From Aplysia californica (lineage: Eukaryota; Mollusca; Gastropoda; Aplysiida; Aplysiidae): a stretch of 37,222 nucleotides of DNA. Positions 1-10,488 of this stretch are shown in pieces. Numbering within the stretch: the first letter of the stretch is position 1; the number at the start of each line of letters is the position of its first letter. Where the stretch lies: the NCBI RefSeq assembly GCF_000002075.1, contig NW_004797422.1, positions 642,891-680,112 on the forward strand. Direction: 5' to 3'. The notes below the pieces were generated by a model, which saw only the letters and a program-made list of their open reading frames with translations, ran no database searches and was not told the origin of the DNA. Both the position numbers and the translations under genes were made by a program.

Positions 1-747
1 TATATATATATACATCTCAAGAGATACACATACCTACATTTGTGTTGCAAGTGCTATTGCTAATTTAATTACACTAATCCCTTTCGTCCATGTTACTGAT
101 GATACCTTTAAATCTGTCCCTGGTGAAATATAGCCTTTATCGTGTTGGCTTGGAGCTTATTAGTATTACATTCTCTGATTACATTTAACCCCTTGCTGTA
201 GGCCTATGGGCCTTGTGTCCACAGACACAGAACACACGATTTAATCCAACGACACGGAGTCACTGCCTCTTGCAGTCATGCACCCGTATCACTATCAGTT
301 TGTTTCGTCCAGAAAGTTGAAATCGGCCTTGTTTTTAATCAGAAGGCAGGGGCAGTTACTCGTTACTACCTCACTCGCTGCCGGACTGCCGGAGTTCTGT
401 CCTGACTCAGATCAGTTCGCTGCCTGCTGTGGATTTTTACCTGTCTTAAAAACTCAAATACTATGTAACTATTAATGTTCAAATACAGAAATCTAGCTGA
501 TTTCAGTAAGAGATGTTGATCTTTACAGAATAGAAAGAATTTTGACTGGATATTATTTTGCTCTTGTTTTACAGGTGTTTAAGAAACGACAATTTTTGTG
601 CCCCCTCCTTCTTTTATACTGAACTGTCTATCCACAAGCCCAAGAATAGATCTAATCTAGATCTAGACTCTAGATCTAGATCTAAATCTAGATTTAGATC
701 TAGAATCTTCCAAATCTAGATCTGTTTCTGCTGTTTTTGTGAATGTG
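1..747. other. Non-coding AT-rich DNA with palindromic TCTAGATC-rich tract
   Basis: No supported gene. The window opens on a short (TA)n run. Positions 640-725 are packed with overlapping AGATCT/TCTAGA palindromes. The same motif recurs near 930-955, 1190-1210, 31365-31445 and 32825-32850. The short ORF at 278-475 has no recognisable domain. Confidence 0.6.
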
Positions 748-1301
748 TTGGAGTAGGGGATCGTTGTAAGAGTGTACGGGTCAGCTGCTACACTACAATC
801 TTTTTGGCTACTGACCATTAAAAGAAAGACGGGCACTACTTGACTCGGATATGGTGGTCCTGACTTTTGTGTAGGCCTACTGAAATATCAATACTGATTT
901 AAATAGTCTGTATCAATGTTTTATCAGTAGCCTAGATCTAGATCTAGAATCTAAATCTAACCTACAAAATGAGCAATATTTAATTTCTCTTGTTTTTCAC
1001 AAAGCAAGGGGGGGTTGCCCCCCTGACTAAAAAAAAACAAAACATGGGGTGTTTCAGCGGGGCATGCCCCCCTGAATTTGGCCACGATATGATGTTTTGC
1101 AATTAGGTTTGAAAGGCTATCTCTCCGGCTTGCGAATCAAAAAGTAATCGTTTAGACTTAGAACCAGAAGTAATCGTCGTTGGGGTCGAAACTAGATCTA
1201 GATTCTAGATAAAATTCTCTATTTCCCTATCACAAAAGTCGGGACCACCACCATATCCGAGTAGTGCCGAAAGACGTCTTACAATGAATCCCCTACTCCA
1301 A
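748..1301. mobile_element. Non-autonomous inverted-repeat DNA element (about 550 bp)
   Basis: The left end reads TTGGAGTAGGGGAT and the right end is its reverse complement (ATCCCCTACTCCAA at 1288-1301). The similarity continues inward through TTGTAAGA and a stretch around CACTAC-TCGGATATGGTGG, to GACTTTTGTG near 860-869 and its inverse near 1232-1241. The left arm carries about 50 extra bases. The centre holds G/C palindromes (GGGGCATGCCCC at about 1055-1068) similar to the centre of the element at 30393-31200. No coding capacity is visible and no target-site duplication is clear. The superfamily is not assigned. Confidence 0.6.
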
Positions 1302-1485
1302 GCCACTGTTCTCATTCTCAGATCCAAAATAGTGATCTTCTTCTTGTTCAACATCTCTAAATTAATAACTAAATCTACAATCTAGATAAATCGAAATGAA
1401 AATGGAACTACTCTCTCTACTAGATTTAGGGGAGGACTTTCTGAAAGAGCGAGCACTATGAGACAACAGAGTAGAACAGGATTGG

Positions 1486-2082
1486 GGCTCTCTTCGGGAG
1501 AAGTGGTCCCGGCCTAACTCCATAGAAATATTTTAGATCTATCTACATTTATGTACACAATCGGAAACAACGGAAGTCGCGTAAAAAAGGGGGGGAGTAG
1601 TCCCCCTGCAAAAAAGGGGGCTCAGGGGGGTCTTCCCTCTGCTAAATTCACAAAAATAACGGTTTGTGACAGTTTTTAGTGCCAAAATTGTTCTCAGCGC
1701 ACAAAAAAACCTGTTAAAATAGTGCCCAAAAATAGTCTAAAATGGGTTTGGACCTTTTCCATTATAAATTTACCGCTGGTCTTTTCACCCTGGCAACTCA
1801 GTCAGCTTTATTACTCGACATTTCCGAATTCGTGTAAATTTCTATGGAGTAGGCTGTCCCCGTCGTTTTATGCAAGAAAAATTCTGAAATTATATTATTA
1901 TGCAAACTGAGCCCAAAAATGTTAAATTATAGCGATTCTGTTTTTGGTTTTTTTTATATTCAAAGAATGATAGGAAAATGATCAGAAATTATGCAAAAAA
2001 TGATCAAATTTTGGTAAATTATGCGGGGTGCATAAAACCACGGGGACAGGTTAGGCCAGGACCACTTCTCTCGAAGAGTGTC
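1486..2082. mobile_element. Long-TIR DNA element, copy 1 (interrupted)
   Basis: The left terminus (GGCTCTCTTCGGGAGAAG, then GTGGTCCCGGCCTAACTCCATAG) recurs inverted at about 2050-2082. The interior, from the G-rich stretch near 1590 through GGGTTTGGACC to the CACCCTGGCAAC segment near 1790, is clearly similar to 30393-30650 plus 31060-31200, so this is a dispersed family. The right terminal repeat is split by a 196-bp MITE (1854-2049). Its flanks show no convincing duplication, unlike copy 2. Confidence 0.7.
1854..2049. mobile_element. 196-bp MITE nested in the long-TIR element
   Basis: The terminal inverted repeats are 21 bp: CTGTCCCCGTCGTTTTATGCA at the left and its inverse at 2029-2049, with 20 of 21 positions matching. 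The insertion splits a block that is continuous in the sister copy at about 31153-31180 (TATGGAG next to TTAGGCC). The flanks AGTAGG and GTTAGG suggest a short duplication of about TAGG. The interior is AT-rich and non-coding. The superfamily cannot be named from ends this short. Confidence 0.7.
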
Positions 2083-2450
2083 GGGGGTAGGGTTAGGTCT
2101 CTTCTTTATATGTTTGTTGGGGTGATCGCTCATTACAGAAGTCCTTCCAGATTTAGTGCGAAGGCTGTCCCATATTTATAAGTTTTGGGTTTCTCTGCCC
2201 AGGGTTGGGCCATAATTTCCGTAGTCTAAATGTCTTGAGTATTGAGCAGGCTAAAATGGCAATTGTATCAAGTTCATTACACTTGAGACCAAAAGTGAAC
2301 CTTAATAACTTGTTGAAGCAGTTTGAGAAAAACAAAAAGACACACTCTACTGAGTTACAGTCCAGTACTTTGCTATTTAATAAGTCTTCTTCTGTGATCC
2401 CCTAAGGTTGACCATAGTAGCGGTACTCAACCATAACAAGATACAGTTGT
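2083..2450. other. Non-coding spacer
   Basis: Lies between two inverted-repeat elements. Small overlapping ORFs on both strands have no recognisable domain, and I see no repeat structure. Confidence 0.4.
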
Positions 2451-3239
2451 ACTCGGATTCAACGAAGTCGTCGGACCTGACCCTCAATTTAGTTGAATCC
2501 GAGTCTTCATTAAGTACTGTTTTATAGCAAACATGAGGTTTCTGTGCAGATAATTACAGGCTTCGAGCAAGTAGCATAATATAAGTAAAGTAACAAGTGG
2601 TAGGCTACCCAGAAATGCTTGCTTTTTTGCCCCTTTTCGACTTCATCAAGAAACAAAAATAGTTTGGTTTCAAATGAGAGGCATTCGTTTCTCTGATGCC
2701 ATACCGAAAAAATGCTTGATAATTGCAGGAAAATACGCTCAGTTCTACCAATCACACGCTGTGCTAAGGGGCCGATTCATTCAAATGCACGCCTGTGTCA
2801 TATATGATGCATTGTTTGCCGAATAAGTTGTGTTGCTGTGTAAAGCCTAACATACGCCAACGTTTGATTCCGCAGACCAATGCGCAATTCATTCCGTATG
2901 TATGTCAAAATTAGCTTATACGTTGTAATATTTATTAGTAGCCGGGGGGGAAATGACTGACGCGTTTGTATCTCTACTGACTTTCCATAACCGGGCTGCT
3001 TGTGCCCCTTCCCCCCTAGATACACACACATCTATAGATGATAGCCACACATGACATGTGCTGGCCACCTGTCCGACACTGACACAGGCTAGAACACATG
3101 CACATGCCAGCAAAGTGTGTGCTAGTATGAAAGGAGGCCACTGATTGGTCCCACAAAATATACACAACAGGTTAAGCGAATGCTGGTGCCATGGATGGTT
3201 TCAGGAATAGATAACGTTTGTTGCGGGAGGAAAATGGGC

Positions 3240-4340
3240 GAAGCCACGTTGGCGAGGACTGTCTTACTTGTCCACTGTGTTGGGGTCACTGCAGTCGGAA
3301 CATGTCCATTTCTGCTCTCCCCCCCTCTTCAGGATCCATCCCACAGTCTGTCTGCTTATAGTCTCCATCATAATCTGGTTGGAAATCCGTTGGACTGGTC
3401 CGCACAGATGACTGTGTTTCCCCTCTCTTCGTTGGATCCCCTTCTCCTTCAATCTACCTAGAGTGTGGGAACGGCTATCCGCCCTATTCTTCCTCAAATT
3501 TTCCCTTACAGCGGTTAGGACGGTTGGTGGGTCCAGTGTCAAATTCCCTCCCACTTTTGCGTCTCCAGTCAGCTTGTCTACTCTCCCGTTGCCAGTTACC
3601 CCCGCGTGGCCCGGGCAGATGATCCAGGCCACTCTTTCCAGGCTGCTCTCCCTGATCGTAGCATTCCAGTCCGCATACAGCATCCCTTTCTGTATCTTCT
3701 GTAGTGTGCTCATTGAGTCAGTAATGATTATTGCTCGCTGATGGCTTGTGTTCTTGATTCAGTGTAGAGCCTCCCTTATGGCTTTTATCTCCATACACAT
3801 ACTTGATGTTGTCAGTGCAGTTGCTCCACTTTGCTCTTTCACTACTACCCCATCAACTCTGACACTGAGGGCCCAGCCCGATTTGACTCCTCTGTTGACA
3901 GATCCATCCGTGAAGATCACAGCATCTCCATGTTCGCTCTGCTCTTCTATCAGGGTTTCAATTTCAGCGTTTGTAGTTCCAAGTGGCCAGTTGCGACATT
4001 CTCTACCCAATGTTGCCTTCACAGTTGTGTACTCTCCGAGCGCATCTTTGACTACAACCCAATCCCTGCCTCTCCTGATGTCTTGCATCTGGCAGCACTC
4101 GTTGGTGTTTGTGGCTTGAGTCATCCATTCTGTGCCCCTCTTTAGCCTTGATGTCATCTGCCATCCCACTTTCTTATGTAGAGGGTTTGTCTTGTCTTTG
4201 CTGACTCGCAGAAAGGCTTGGACTTGTGCCAGTTTGTGCCTCTCGTCTACACATGGGAAGTCTATGACATATCTCATTGCTTCAGCTGAAGTGTCTCGTG
4301 TGCACCCTAGGATTGCCCTCATTCCTTCATTCCTTCTTTA
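3240..4340 (-). mobile_element. 5'-truncated non-LTR retrotransposon (LINE): RT C-terminus plus RNase H
   Basis: On the minus strand, 4322-3264 encodes the region after a LINE reverse transcriptase (MRAILGCTRDT and MRYVIDFP, typical of the RT/RNase H linker in I/Jockey-like LINEs). An RNase H domain with its DEDD acidic residues follows: TDGS near 3990, the E of MCMEIKAIREAL, the D of IITDSMSTLQ, and the D of GHAGVTGNGRVDKL. The tail ends in a cysteine-containing segment (WTCSDCSD). An in-frame TGA at about 3759-3761, between EALH and IKNTSHQ, interrupts the frame. The reverse transcriptase and endonuclease are missing. The piece is dead and lies inside the inverted-repeat element at 2451-5408. 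Confidence 0.85.
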
Positions 4341-5189
4341 CATGGTGAGGACTGTTCATCCTGCAAGCCTTTTAGTTGAATCCAAGCTTACTTATTTATA
4401 TTTTCTTATCCCCTACTGCCAGAAGTGGGAGAGGTGAGCTGTGACGCAGAATACCTATGAAGTTTGCCGCTGTGCGGGATTAAACTTTGCTTGCATTTTT
4501 TAAAAAAATTATCGCGGCTAAAAACTGATTTCACTTTTGGAATCAATTTGTCAAAATATGCAAAGTGGCTTGTGGGGAACCTGATTTGATGCCATCTAAA
4601 CTTTAGCAAACTTTGTCTTTGAATAGTCAATTTTGAATTTGAAGCCATGTATCGAGGTCACCCACTGCGTTGTGCATCGGACGTCACAGCTGCTAAGCCT
4701 TCACATTGCACTGTCGCTGTACAGTGTACAGTATGGCGACTTGGTTGAAAGACACTGTTATTCTCTTTATTGAGATGTAGGGATCTACAGATCCCATGAA
4801 TGTTTGCGGACATCATTTTGCAAATAGTCAAGTTACATCAAGATGGAACTAAAGACTTTGTGATTTGAAAAAAATACAAAAACAAAAAAATAACAACAAA
4901 ACAAAACAACAAAAATAAAACAACACACACCCAAAAAAAAAATCACCCAAAATGTCATAACAACAGTGTGAGTGAACAAACTGCATTTTTAAAGCCAGTC
5001 TTTTGTCCAATTAGGCCTTTTTAAAAATTTTGAAAATCGAGACGAAATGTAACACATCTGGTCTAGCTATATTCGATACTGTAGGCGATGCACCAAGATC
5101 AACTGTAACAAAGAAATATAGTGAAGTACTTGTCAGTGTTCCCCGGTAAAATGATGTCGGCTGTCGCTGTTCCCCGACGCAGCTCTTTT
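4341..5189. other. Non-coding, A-rich interior of the inverted-repeat element
   Basis: Contains an A/C-rich low-complexity run at about 4868-4950. There is a small ATG-initiated frame at 4733 (MATWLKDTVILF...) that stops after 15 codons. No feature here can be supported as a gene. Confidence 0.4.
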
Positions 5190-5408
5190 TAGCAAACAAT
5201 CGAATGACACAGCCGTGCATTTGAACGAATTGGGTCTTTTTTTGCACAGCTCATAATATGCATGCATTTAAGGCACCACTTGTTACTTCTCTACATTACT
5301 TGCTCAGTGCCTGTAATTTTCTCTACACAAAACCTTATGTTTACTATAACAAACATTCTGATTCAAAGAGATTTTAGGTTGGGCCCGGCGACGTCGTTGA
5401 ATCCGAGT

Positions 5409-5762
5409 TCCTCTATGAATAGGAAGATTATATTCCTTTTTTAAAGTACCCTAAAACTGTATGTTTTCAAGTATTTTGTGTCCTCAGTGAGTTAAATGGA
5501 ACCATTGTGGCCCTACAGGTGTCGGTTGTATAGCTTAAAAAGATTTTAGTTTGATTCCCATGTCGGCAGAAATGTTATCAACTGGGTAGCTCTGTCTTTC
5601 TAATTGGTTGTTGTTCTCGTAGTAGCCCGACAGGCAAGATCGAAGCAGCCTACCTCATAAATGATCTAAATTGTGTCAATTAGGGCATGGAACATCTTTA
5701 ATCTCTATGCTTTTCATCATTGCCTTTTTAATCTTAAGATTTTTGTTTGATTTTTTTTCCAG
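5409..5762 (+). other. Intron or 5' flank of the AT-hook gene
   Basis: It ends in a polypyrimidine tract and the CAG acceptor at 5759-5762. The exon after it begins in mid-codon, so at least one upstream coding exon should exist, but I could not place it in this window. Confidence 0.5.
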
Positions 5763-6846
5763 ATATCATTTCCAGCCGTGATCTTGAAGAGGCAGAAAGC
5801 GACAGTGCGACAGACGTAAAGATGGAATCCCAAGAAGCGGAAACATCTCATTGCTATGGTGATGAAGTCAGTCCTTTGCCAAAGGCTTTGGAGAACCACA
5901 CACAAGCTAAGGCTTTGGAGAACAACACACAAGCTAAGGCTTTGGAAAACAACACCCAAGCTACCACTAACACTGTGCAGGAACGTTCAGAGTTGGATGG
6001 TTCTTCAAGTAAAGAAAAAAGTATGAACAGTTCCAAGGATTACGAAGAGAATTCTCCTGTATCAAAGCTTGAACATAATATTGTGCACACAGACGAGGCA
6101 GATTCTTTAAAGATTTCTGACCCACCTGTTCCAATTAAACGACGGGGAAGACCGCGTAAGGGCATGCCTGTGAAAAGAAAAATAATCAAGAGTTTGCCGC
6201 AATCCCACCCGAAAAAGAAGCGCAAGAGAGAAACATTTCCTATTCGATTGGATCTCAAACATCGAGGTCCTGAAAGAGAAGTTCTCGAAAGCCTTGATGC
6301 TCTCTCTTTGGCTGTCGAAATGGGCTACGCCAATCCCCATGAACAGACTGGTGACGTTTCTGAGAAAGATTCCACACAGGAACAACGCTCAGGACAAGAC
6401 GGAGAAGTTGTCGTTAAGAAAATAAGTGCTGTTGAAAACATTCAGCAGGTGATTGATTACAAAAAGACGTGTAGCTGCGTATGCCTGATGCCTTTACAAG
6501 TGCGAGACATTGCATCTCATCGTTTAAAGATTTCAGTGCTGGATAGACAGCAAAGAGATTTTTTTATCATGGGTCTTTTTTGTAGCTCAGCCATTCCTTC
6601 TTCAAATTCCAGGGTAGTTGACCGACAAGTACATAGGTACAACTACCGGTTTCTGAACTCACGTGTGTGCCAACCTTGTTTTCTGTTTGTGAATAACATT
6701 GGTGATAATTACATGAAAGCCATAAAGAAACATTACATTGCCTATGGTGTGAAATCTAGAACTCACGGGAACATCGGCAGGAAGCCACGCACTGCTCTGG
6801 CTTCGAGGGAAGATGACGTGTCGGATGTCGTGGATTTTGTCACCAA
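5763..6846 (+). CDS. AT-hook gene, first visible exon
   Basis: The acceptor is TTTTTTTTCCAG|ATATC. The donor is CACCAA|GTATGA at 6847. Both ends are in phase with the exon at 8086. Reading past the donor gives a Ser/Pro low-complexity tail that is typical of an intron. Confidence 0.75.
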
Positions 6847-8947
6847 GTATGAGCTTTATTTATCGTGTGTCTTGTCTAGTGTGTTGAGTTGGAACATCCC
6901 TCGCTCCCTCTGCCCCCACACACATGTACTAGTATTTCTCTCTATGTCTATCTCCCCAAGTTTCACCTTTCTCTCCCTACCTCCTCCAAATCCCCCCCCC
7001 CCCCCCGCCTTCATTGATCTCTCCTGACCCAAGCCAAAGTATGTTTGTTGTTCACCCTGTAATACTTCTACTTCTTAACTGTTACTTAAAAGCATCTTTT
7101 AATCCTCAAATGCAAAAGTATCTGATATTTTGAGAGTTTTTAATTATTCATGACGACACAGATGTCAGGGGTGAATACATATCATAGCCTTTGAATGAAA
7201 TGACTGGATGGCTTTAAATCATTAAATCATAGTTATGCCCTTAACAAATTACTGTTTTTAAGTTAAACCCCCCCCCCCATTTTTCTCGAAATGACCACAA
7301 GATGGCTTAGACTTAGACCCTTTGTTTTTCTGACCCCTTTCATTTTAAGAAAGACAATATTATGTATGCAGTGAAAATTGATTTGACATTTTATAATATT
7401 CACTCAAAGATTTCTCAGCACTTTTGAAACTGCAAAGTGTATGGATCATTGATGCCCAGTGCACACTGCCTATCGGATTCATTAGATTGATTTGGTCACC
7501 AGCCAGCCTGATTTTCTTTCCCCTAGATGGCACAGCTGTTACCATTTTGGCACAGTACGAACTAATTTATCTAAACTTGGCTGTGACCTTCAAAATCAAG
7601 CATGTTTGTTTTTCAGTCGAGTCGAATCAGTTGTATTGTGCCAAAATGATAGCCTTTTCCCTCTCATGAAGGAAATATTGACTGGCCCTAACTCTATCTG
7701 ATAAACCCGATTGGTAGTGTGCTCTAGGTATAAGCCTACCAGTACTACTATCAATGTTTAGGCCTAGGTGCACCTTTAGTTCAGCTGATGTCACTCTGGG
7801 ATGAAGAGGAGATGACCATGGTTTGAATCACAGTATGCACACTTTCTTATCTTGAATTTTGGCTGTCCGGGGAGTGTGCATGCTTTTCCTCTCCAGCAGT
7901 TGACCTGGATTCTATTGCAGATGGATTGTAAATCTGAGGTCCTGCTTCTTTCGTTACTTTTTGTTTTAATTGAAAGGAATTGATGCACAATATTGAAGCA
8001 CAGTTTAGTTCTTATACATTAAAATGCCTTATCGATAGACATGTTTTATATTCTTTCTTTTCTTTTTTTTTTTTTTTTTTTACAGATATGCAATGTTACA
8101 AGGAATACCTGCTCCCAGGCCGCCGAAAAATTCAAAATCGAAAAGAGTGATTCGACTTCCGCCGACGGATACTTTTGCTAGTGTTTACAAGCAATATAAA
8201 GAACTGTGCAGTGACTCTGGGAAGAAACAGCTTGGTTTGACATCGTTTAAAAAGATATGGCACGAGAAGGTTGGCCACGTGAAAGTAGCTTCGAACTACT
8301 CAAAGGGTAGTGGGAAAGAAACAACACCAACAGCTACTGTCTTTCCTCCTCCCCCACAAGTGACTACACAGTCCAGTAGCAAAGATATGATGGCGATGCC
8401 CATTCCTAGCCAAGACAAAGTGGAACACAAGCGATATATGAAAGGAAAGACAAAAATGACTATGTCCAAATACGCGTCTCCTCATCCCCAGAGTTATGGC
8501 GATATCCCCCAGCAGACGCCTCAGATGAACCTTCCCTTTGAGCTGAGCAGCGGCGCGGAAATGCCACAAGCGCCTGTGGTGTCTTTCTGTATGTACCTCA
8601 ATGAAAACCCAGTTTCTTCCTCCGAATCTTCTTCTTCTTCATGGCAACACGATTTACTAATGCCACACCACAGTCACCATCATAGTCATAGTATGTCTCA
8701 CTCCCATGCTCACATACCCCAGGGGTCGGCCCCACACCCTAATGCCAGTGTCAATGTGAGCAGAGCCAGCGAAACGAGTCGTCAAGTCGCCTCCACCCTC
8801 CCATCAACCTCATCCGAGGGGTTGGGCTCCGGCTTCATGCACAACGCGCCTGTCGGAATCCCATCTGCCCCGCGGCCGTCTTTGGGGTTGTCCGGGCAGA
8901 CGTTCCTTCCCTTACAGTCGTCAGGGCTTCCTGGCCACCAGTGGTAG
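5763..8947 (+). CDS. AT-hook protein of unknown function, transposase-N-terminus-like core (two exons, 5' incomplete)
   Basis: Exons at 5763-6846 and 8086-8947 join in frame across a GT-AG intron (codon AA|A, giving ...VTKYAMLQGIP...) for about 647 residues. The start is missing: the ATG at 5747 lies in the polypyrimidine tract before an acceptor. In order the protein has an acidic Ser/Glu-rich N-terminus, three 9-residue repeats (KALENNTQA), an AT-hook (KRRGRPRKG) inside a Lys/Arg-rich stretch, then a conserved-looking core with paired cysteines (CSCVC), RVCQPCFLFV, RTHGNIGRKPRT, a YAMLQGIPAPRPP segment, Y-K-LC and FKKIW. I recall a similar order of motifs in the N-terminal part of a family of transposase-derived animal proteins. 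No catalytic transposase domain follows; the last 200 residues are Ser/Pro/His-rich (HHSHHHSHSMSHSHAH). Nuclear DNA binding is inferred from the AT-hook. AATAAA lies at 8954-8959, seven bases after the stop. Confidence 0.75.
5881..5961 (+). repeat. Three in-frame 27-bp coding repeats
   Basis: Three near-identical 27-bp units encode KALEN(H/N)TQA. They differ at a handful of bases, which points to fairly recent slippage or unequal exchange within the exon. Confidence 0.9.
6847..8085 (+). other. Intron of the AT-hook gene
   Basis: A GT-AG intron of 1239 bp with a strong poly-T tract before the acceptor (8060-8085). Apart from a possible SINE near 7765-7990 and a poly-C run at 7268-7278 I see no structure. 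Confidence 0.7.
7765..7990 (+). mobile_element. Possible tRNA-derived SINE (head-like segment)
   Basis: TTTAGTTCAGCTGATG resembles an A box, and GGTTTGAATC about 45 bases later resembles a B box. The segment GATGACC(A/T)TGGTTTGAAT recurs at about 28040-28060, followed by loosely similar sequence. It is divergent, with no clean ends. Confidence 0.4.
8086..8947 (+). CDS. AT-hook gene, last exon
   Basis: The acceptor follows a run of T (TTTACAG|ATATGC). The frame runs to TAG at 8945-8947. It encodes the end of the conserved core and the Ser/Pro/His-rich C-terminal tail. Confidence 0.8.
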
Positions 8948-9515
8948 CTTCTGAATAAAAAAATTTTTTTTTAAAGCAGATCATATTCAGACTTTTCAAT
9001 CATGAGAAATTATTGACTGTGTAGTGCTAAGTAATGAAGACTGCAACTAAATTATGAAAGATTTAGTCTTTTTTCTGTTCCCCACTTTGTCTTTTTCATC
9101 ATGAATTTTTCAAGTACAACATGTTCTAACATATTTATTGCTATTGTTATTATTATGATATCATGGTTGTCATCATCATCATTTTTTTTTAATCATCATC
9201 ATCATTGTCGTCATCATCTGAGGAGGGTTGGGCTCCAGCTTCATGCAGAGTGCGCTCGTCGGAATACCATCTGCCCCACGGTCATCCCTTGACGTTCTAT
9301 CCTTTACCGTCCTCAGGGCTTCCTGATCGCCAGTGGTAGCTTCAGTTTTTTTTGTTTTTTTCTTTACACAGATTGTTCTTGCACTTCTCAATCATGAGAA
9401 ATGCTTTCCACTTTATCTGTGCCATCATGATTGTTCCATGTACTGTACCAACATCTTTATTGCCATTGTTAATATATCATCATCATCACCACATCATCAT
9501 CACATCATCATTGTG
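8805..9515 (+). repeat. Tandem duplication of the AT-hook gene's 3' end
   Basis: The last ~140 coding bases and the following 3' sequence (8805-9190) recur at about 9213-9515. Shared landmarks include GGGTTGGGCTCC, CCATCTGCCCC, CAGTGGTAGCTTC around the stop codon, and TCAATCATGAGAAAT downstream. The second copy has many substitutions and lacks about 75 bp of the non-coding part. It is preceded and followed by (ATC)n runs (9166-9218, 9478-9515), which may have mediated the duplication. Confidence 0.8.
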
Positions 9516-10480
9516 TCTCTTTTTAAAATTTTTATTATTTCTTTAAGTAGTATTCTGAAAAGACACATCACTAGTACAACTAGTAGCCTAATATTTACTA
9601 TCATTAGCACTTTTAAAAAAGTTTATTCTTGGCATCATTGTTGTTGTCTTTGTTATGATACATTGTTGTTGTCATTGTTATGATATTGTTCGTGCTGTTT
9701 ATTCTTGTTGCTCATTGATATATTTTTGTGGCATTTTATGACATTGTGGTGAAATCAAGTGGACAGGATGAACGGTTTATGTTTGTTGTGTACTGTTGTT
9801 TTGTTTCATCTGAATGTGAGTGGTCAATACTGAAAGCTTGTGAACAGTAGCATAATGCAATTTGAGTATTATGTATATTATTATGTGAGAAAAAAAAATG
9901 AAGCTTTTTCTTCTTTCAAGATAGATCCTTATCTTCTCCTTTAGTCATCACTGAAAACTGTTATTAATATTAATATATATATTAAAATGATCATTAATTT
10001 TATCTATCACATGATGACCTTCTTGTGAGGCTTCATCATTCATAGTCAGAAATCAAACTAAAATATAAGAAAATTATCAAAAAAAAGAAGCTGAAATTTG
10101 GACCCCTTGATTTTATAATAATAAAGACATTGAAGGAATCATGTTTTGCTTAGGTCTCTGTTGCTGTTCTACTGTTAATCTTTGAATGCTTCATTATTGT
10201 CTTTTTAAGTTTGATAATGTGTCTGTTAAGATGTAGATTTGTGTGATATTTTGTCAACAAACTGTACTTGTCAATTCATTTGTTTTTTTAAAGAATTCTA
10301 CTACTAATTTTATGGACAGCTTTCTTTTCGTATTTGTGGTCCTTTGATGTGGAATGATTTTCCATCATATATTATATATAAATATATATATATTTTTTAA
10401 AGACTTGAGTTCCCTGGCAGTGTTTATAAAGCAGAAAAAATCGCATAATTTTGCTGAGGTGTATTTCAAGTTTTCTTACT
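9516..10480. other. AT-rich non-coding DNA, possible extended 3' UTR
   Basis: No coding signal. It contains (TA)n-like patches at about 9965-9985 and 10370-10400 and a possible AATAAA near 10118. It may belong to the AT-hook gene's 3' UTR, but nothing decides this. Confidence 0.4.
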
Positions 10481-10488
10481 GTTTTCAT

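Larger units (their letters stand above)
2451..5408. mobile_element. About 3-kb foldback-like inverted-repeat element carrying a LINE fragment
   Basis: ACTCGGATTCAAC at 2451-2463 and its exact inverse at 5396-5408 form the ends. Homology continues inward for several hundred bases: 2451-2830 aligns with the reverse complement of about 5190-5408, sharing for example CACTTGTTACTT, GCCTGTAATT, ATGTTT(A/G)CTATAA and GACACAG-CGTGCATTTGAA. The left end also has an internal inverse (GTTGAATCCGAGT at 2492-2504), so the terminus can itself fold back. The interior holds an RNase H LINE piece at about 3240-4340. No transposase is visible and no target-site duplication is obvious. This may be a foldback or long-TIR non-autonomous transposon, or an inverted duplication of a shorter element. 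Confidence 0.6.

Noticed and set aside
3463-4437. Plus-strand open frames across the LINE
   Set aside because: They are the antisense of the RNase H coding strand and resemble no known protein.
4733-4779. MATWLKDTVILF frame as the missing first exon of the AT-hook gene
   Set aside because: Its only GT donor (4777) leaves two bases, but the next exon needs one, and it lies inside the inverted-repeat element.
5747-5762. ATG at 5747 as the start of the AT-hook protein
   Set aside because: It lies in the polypyrimidine tract just before a consensus CAG acceptor, so the coding exon most likely begins at 5763 with an upstream exon elsewhere.
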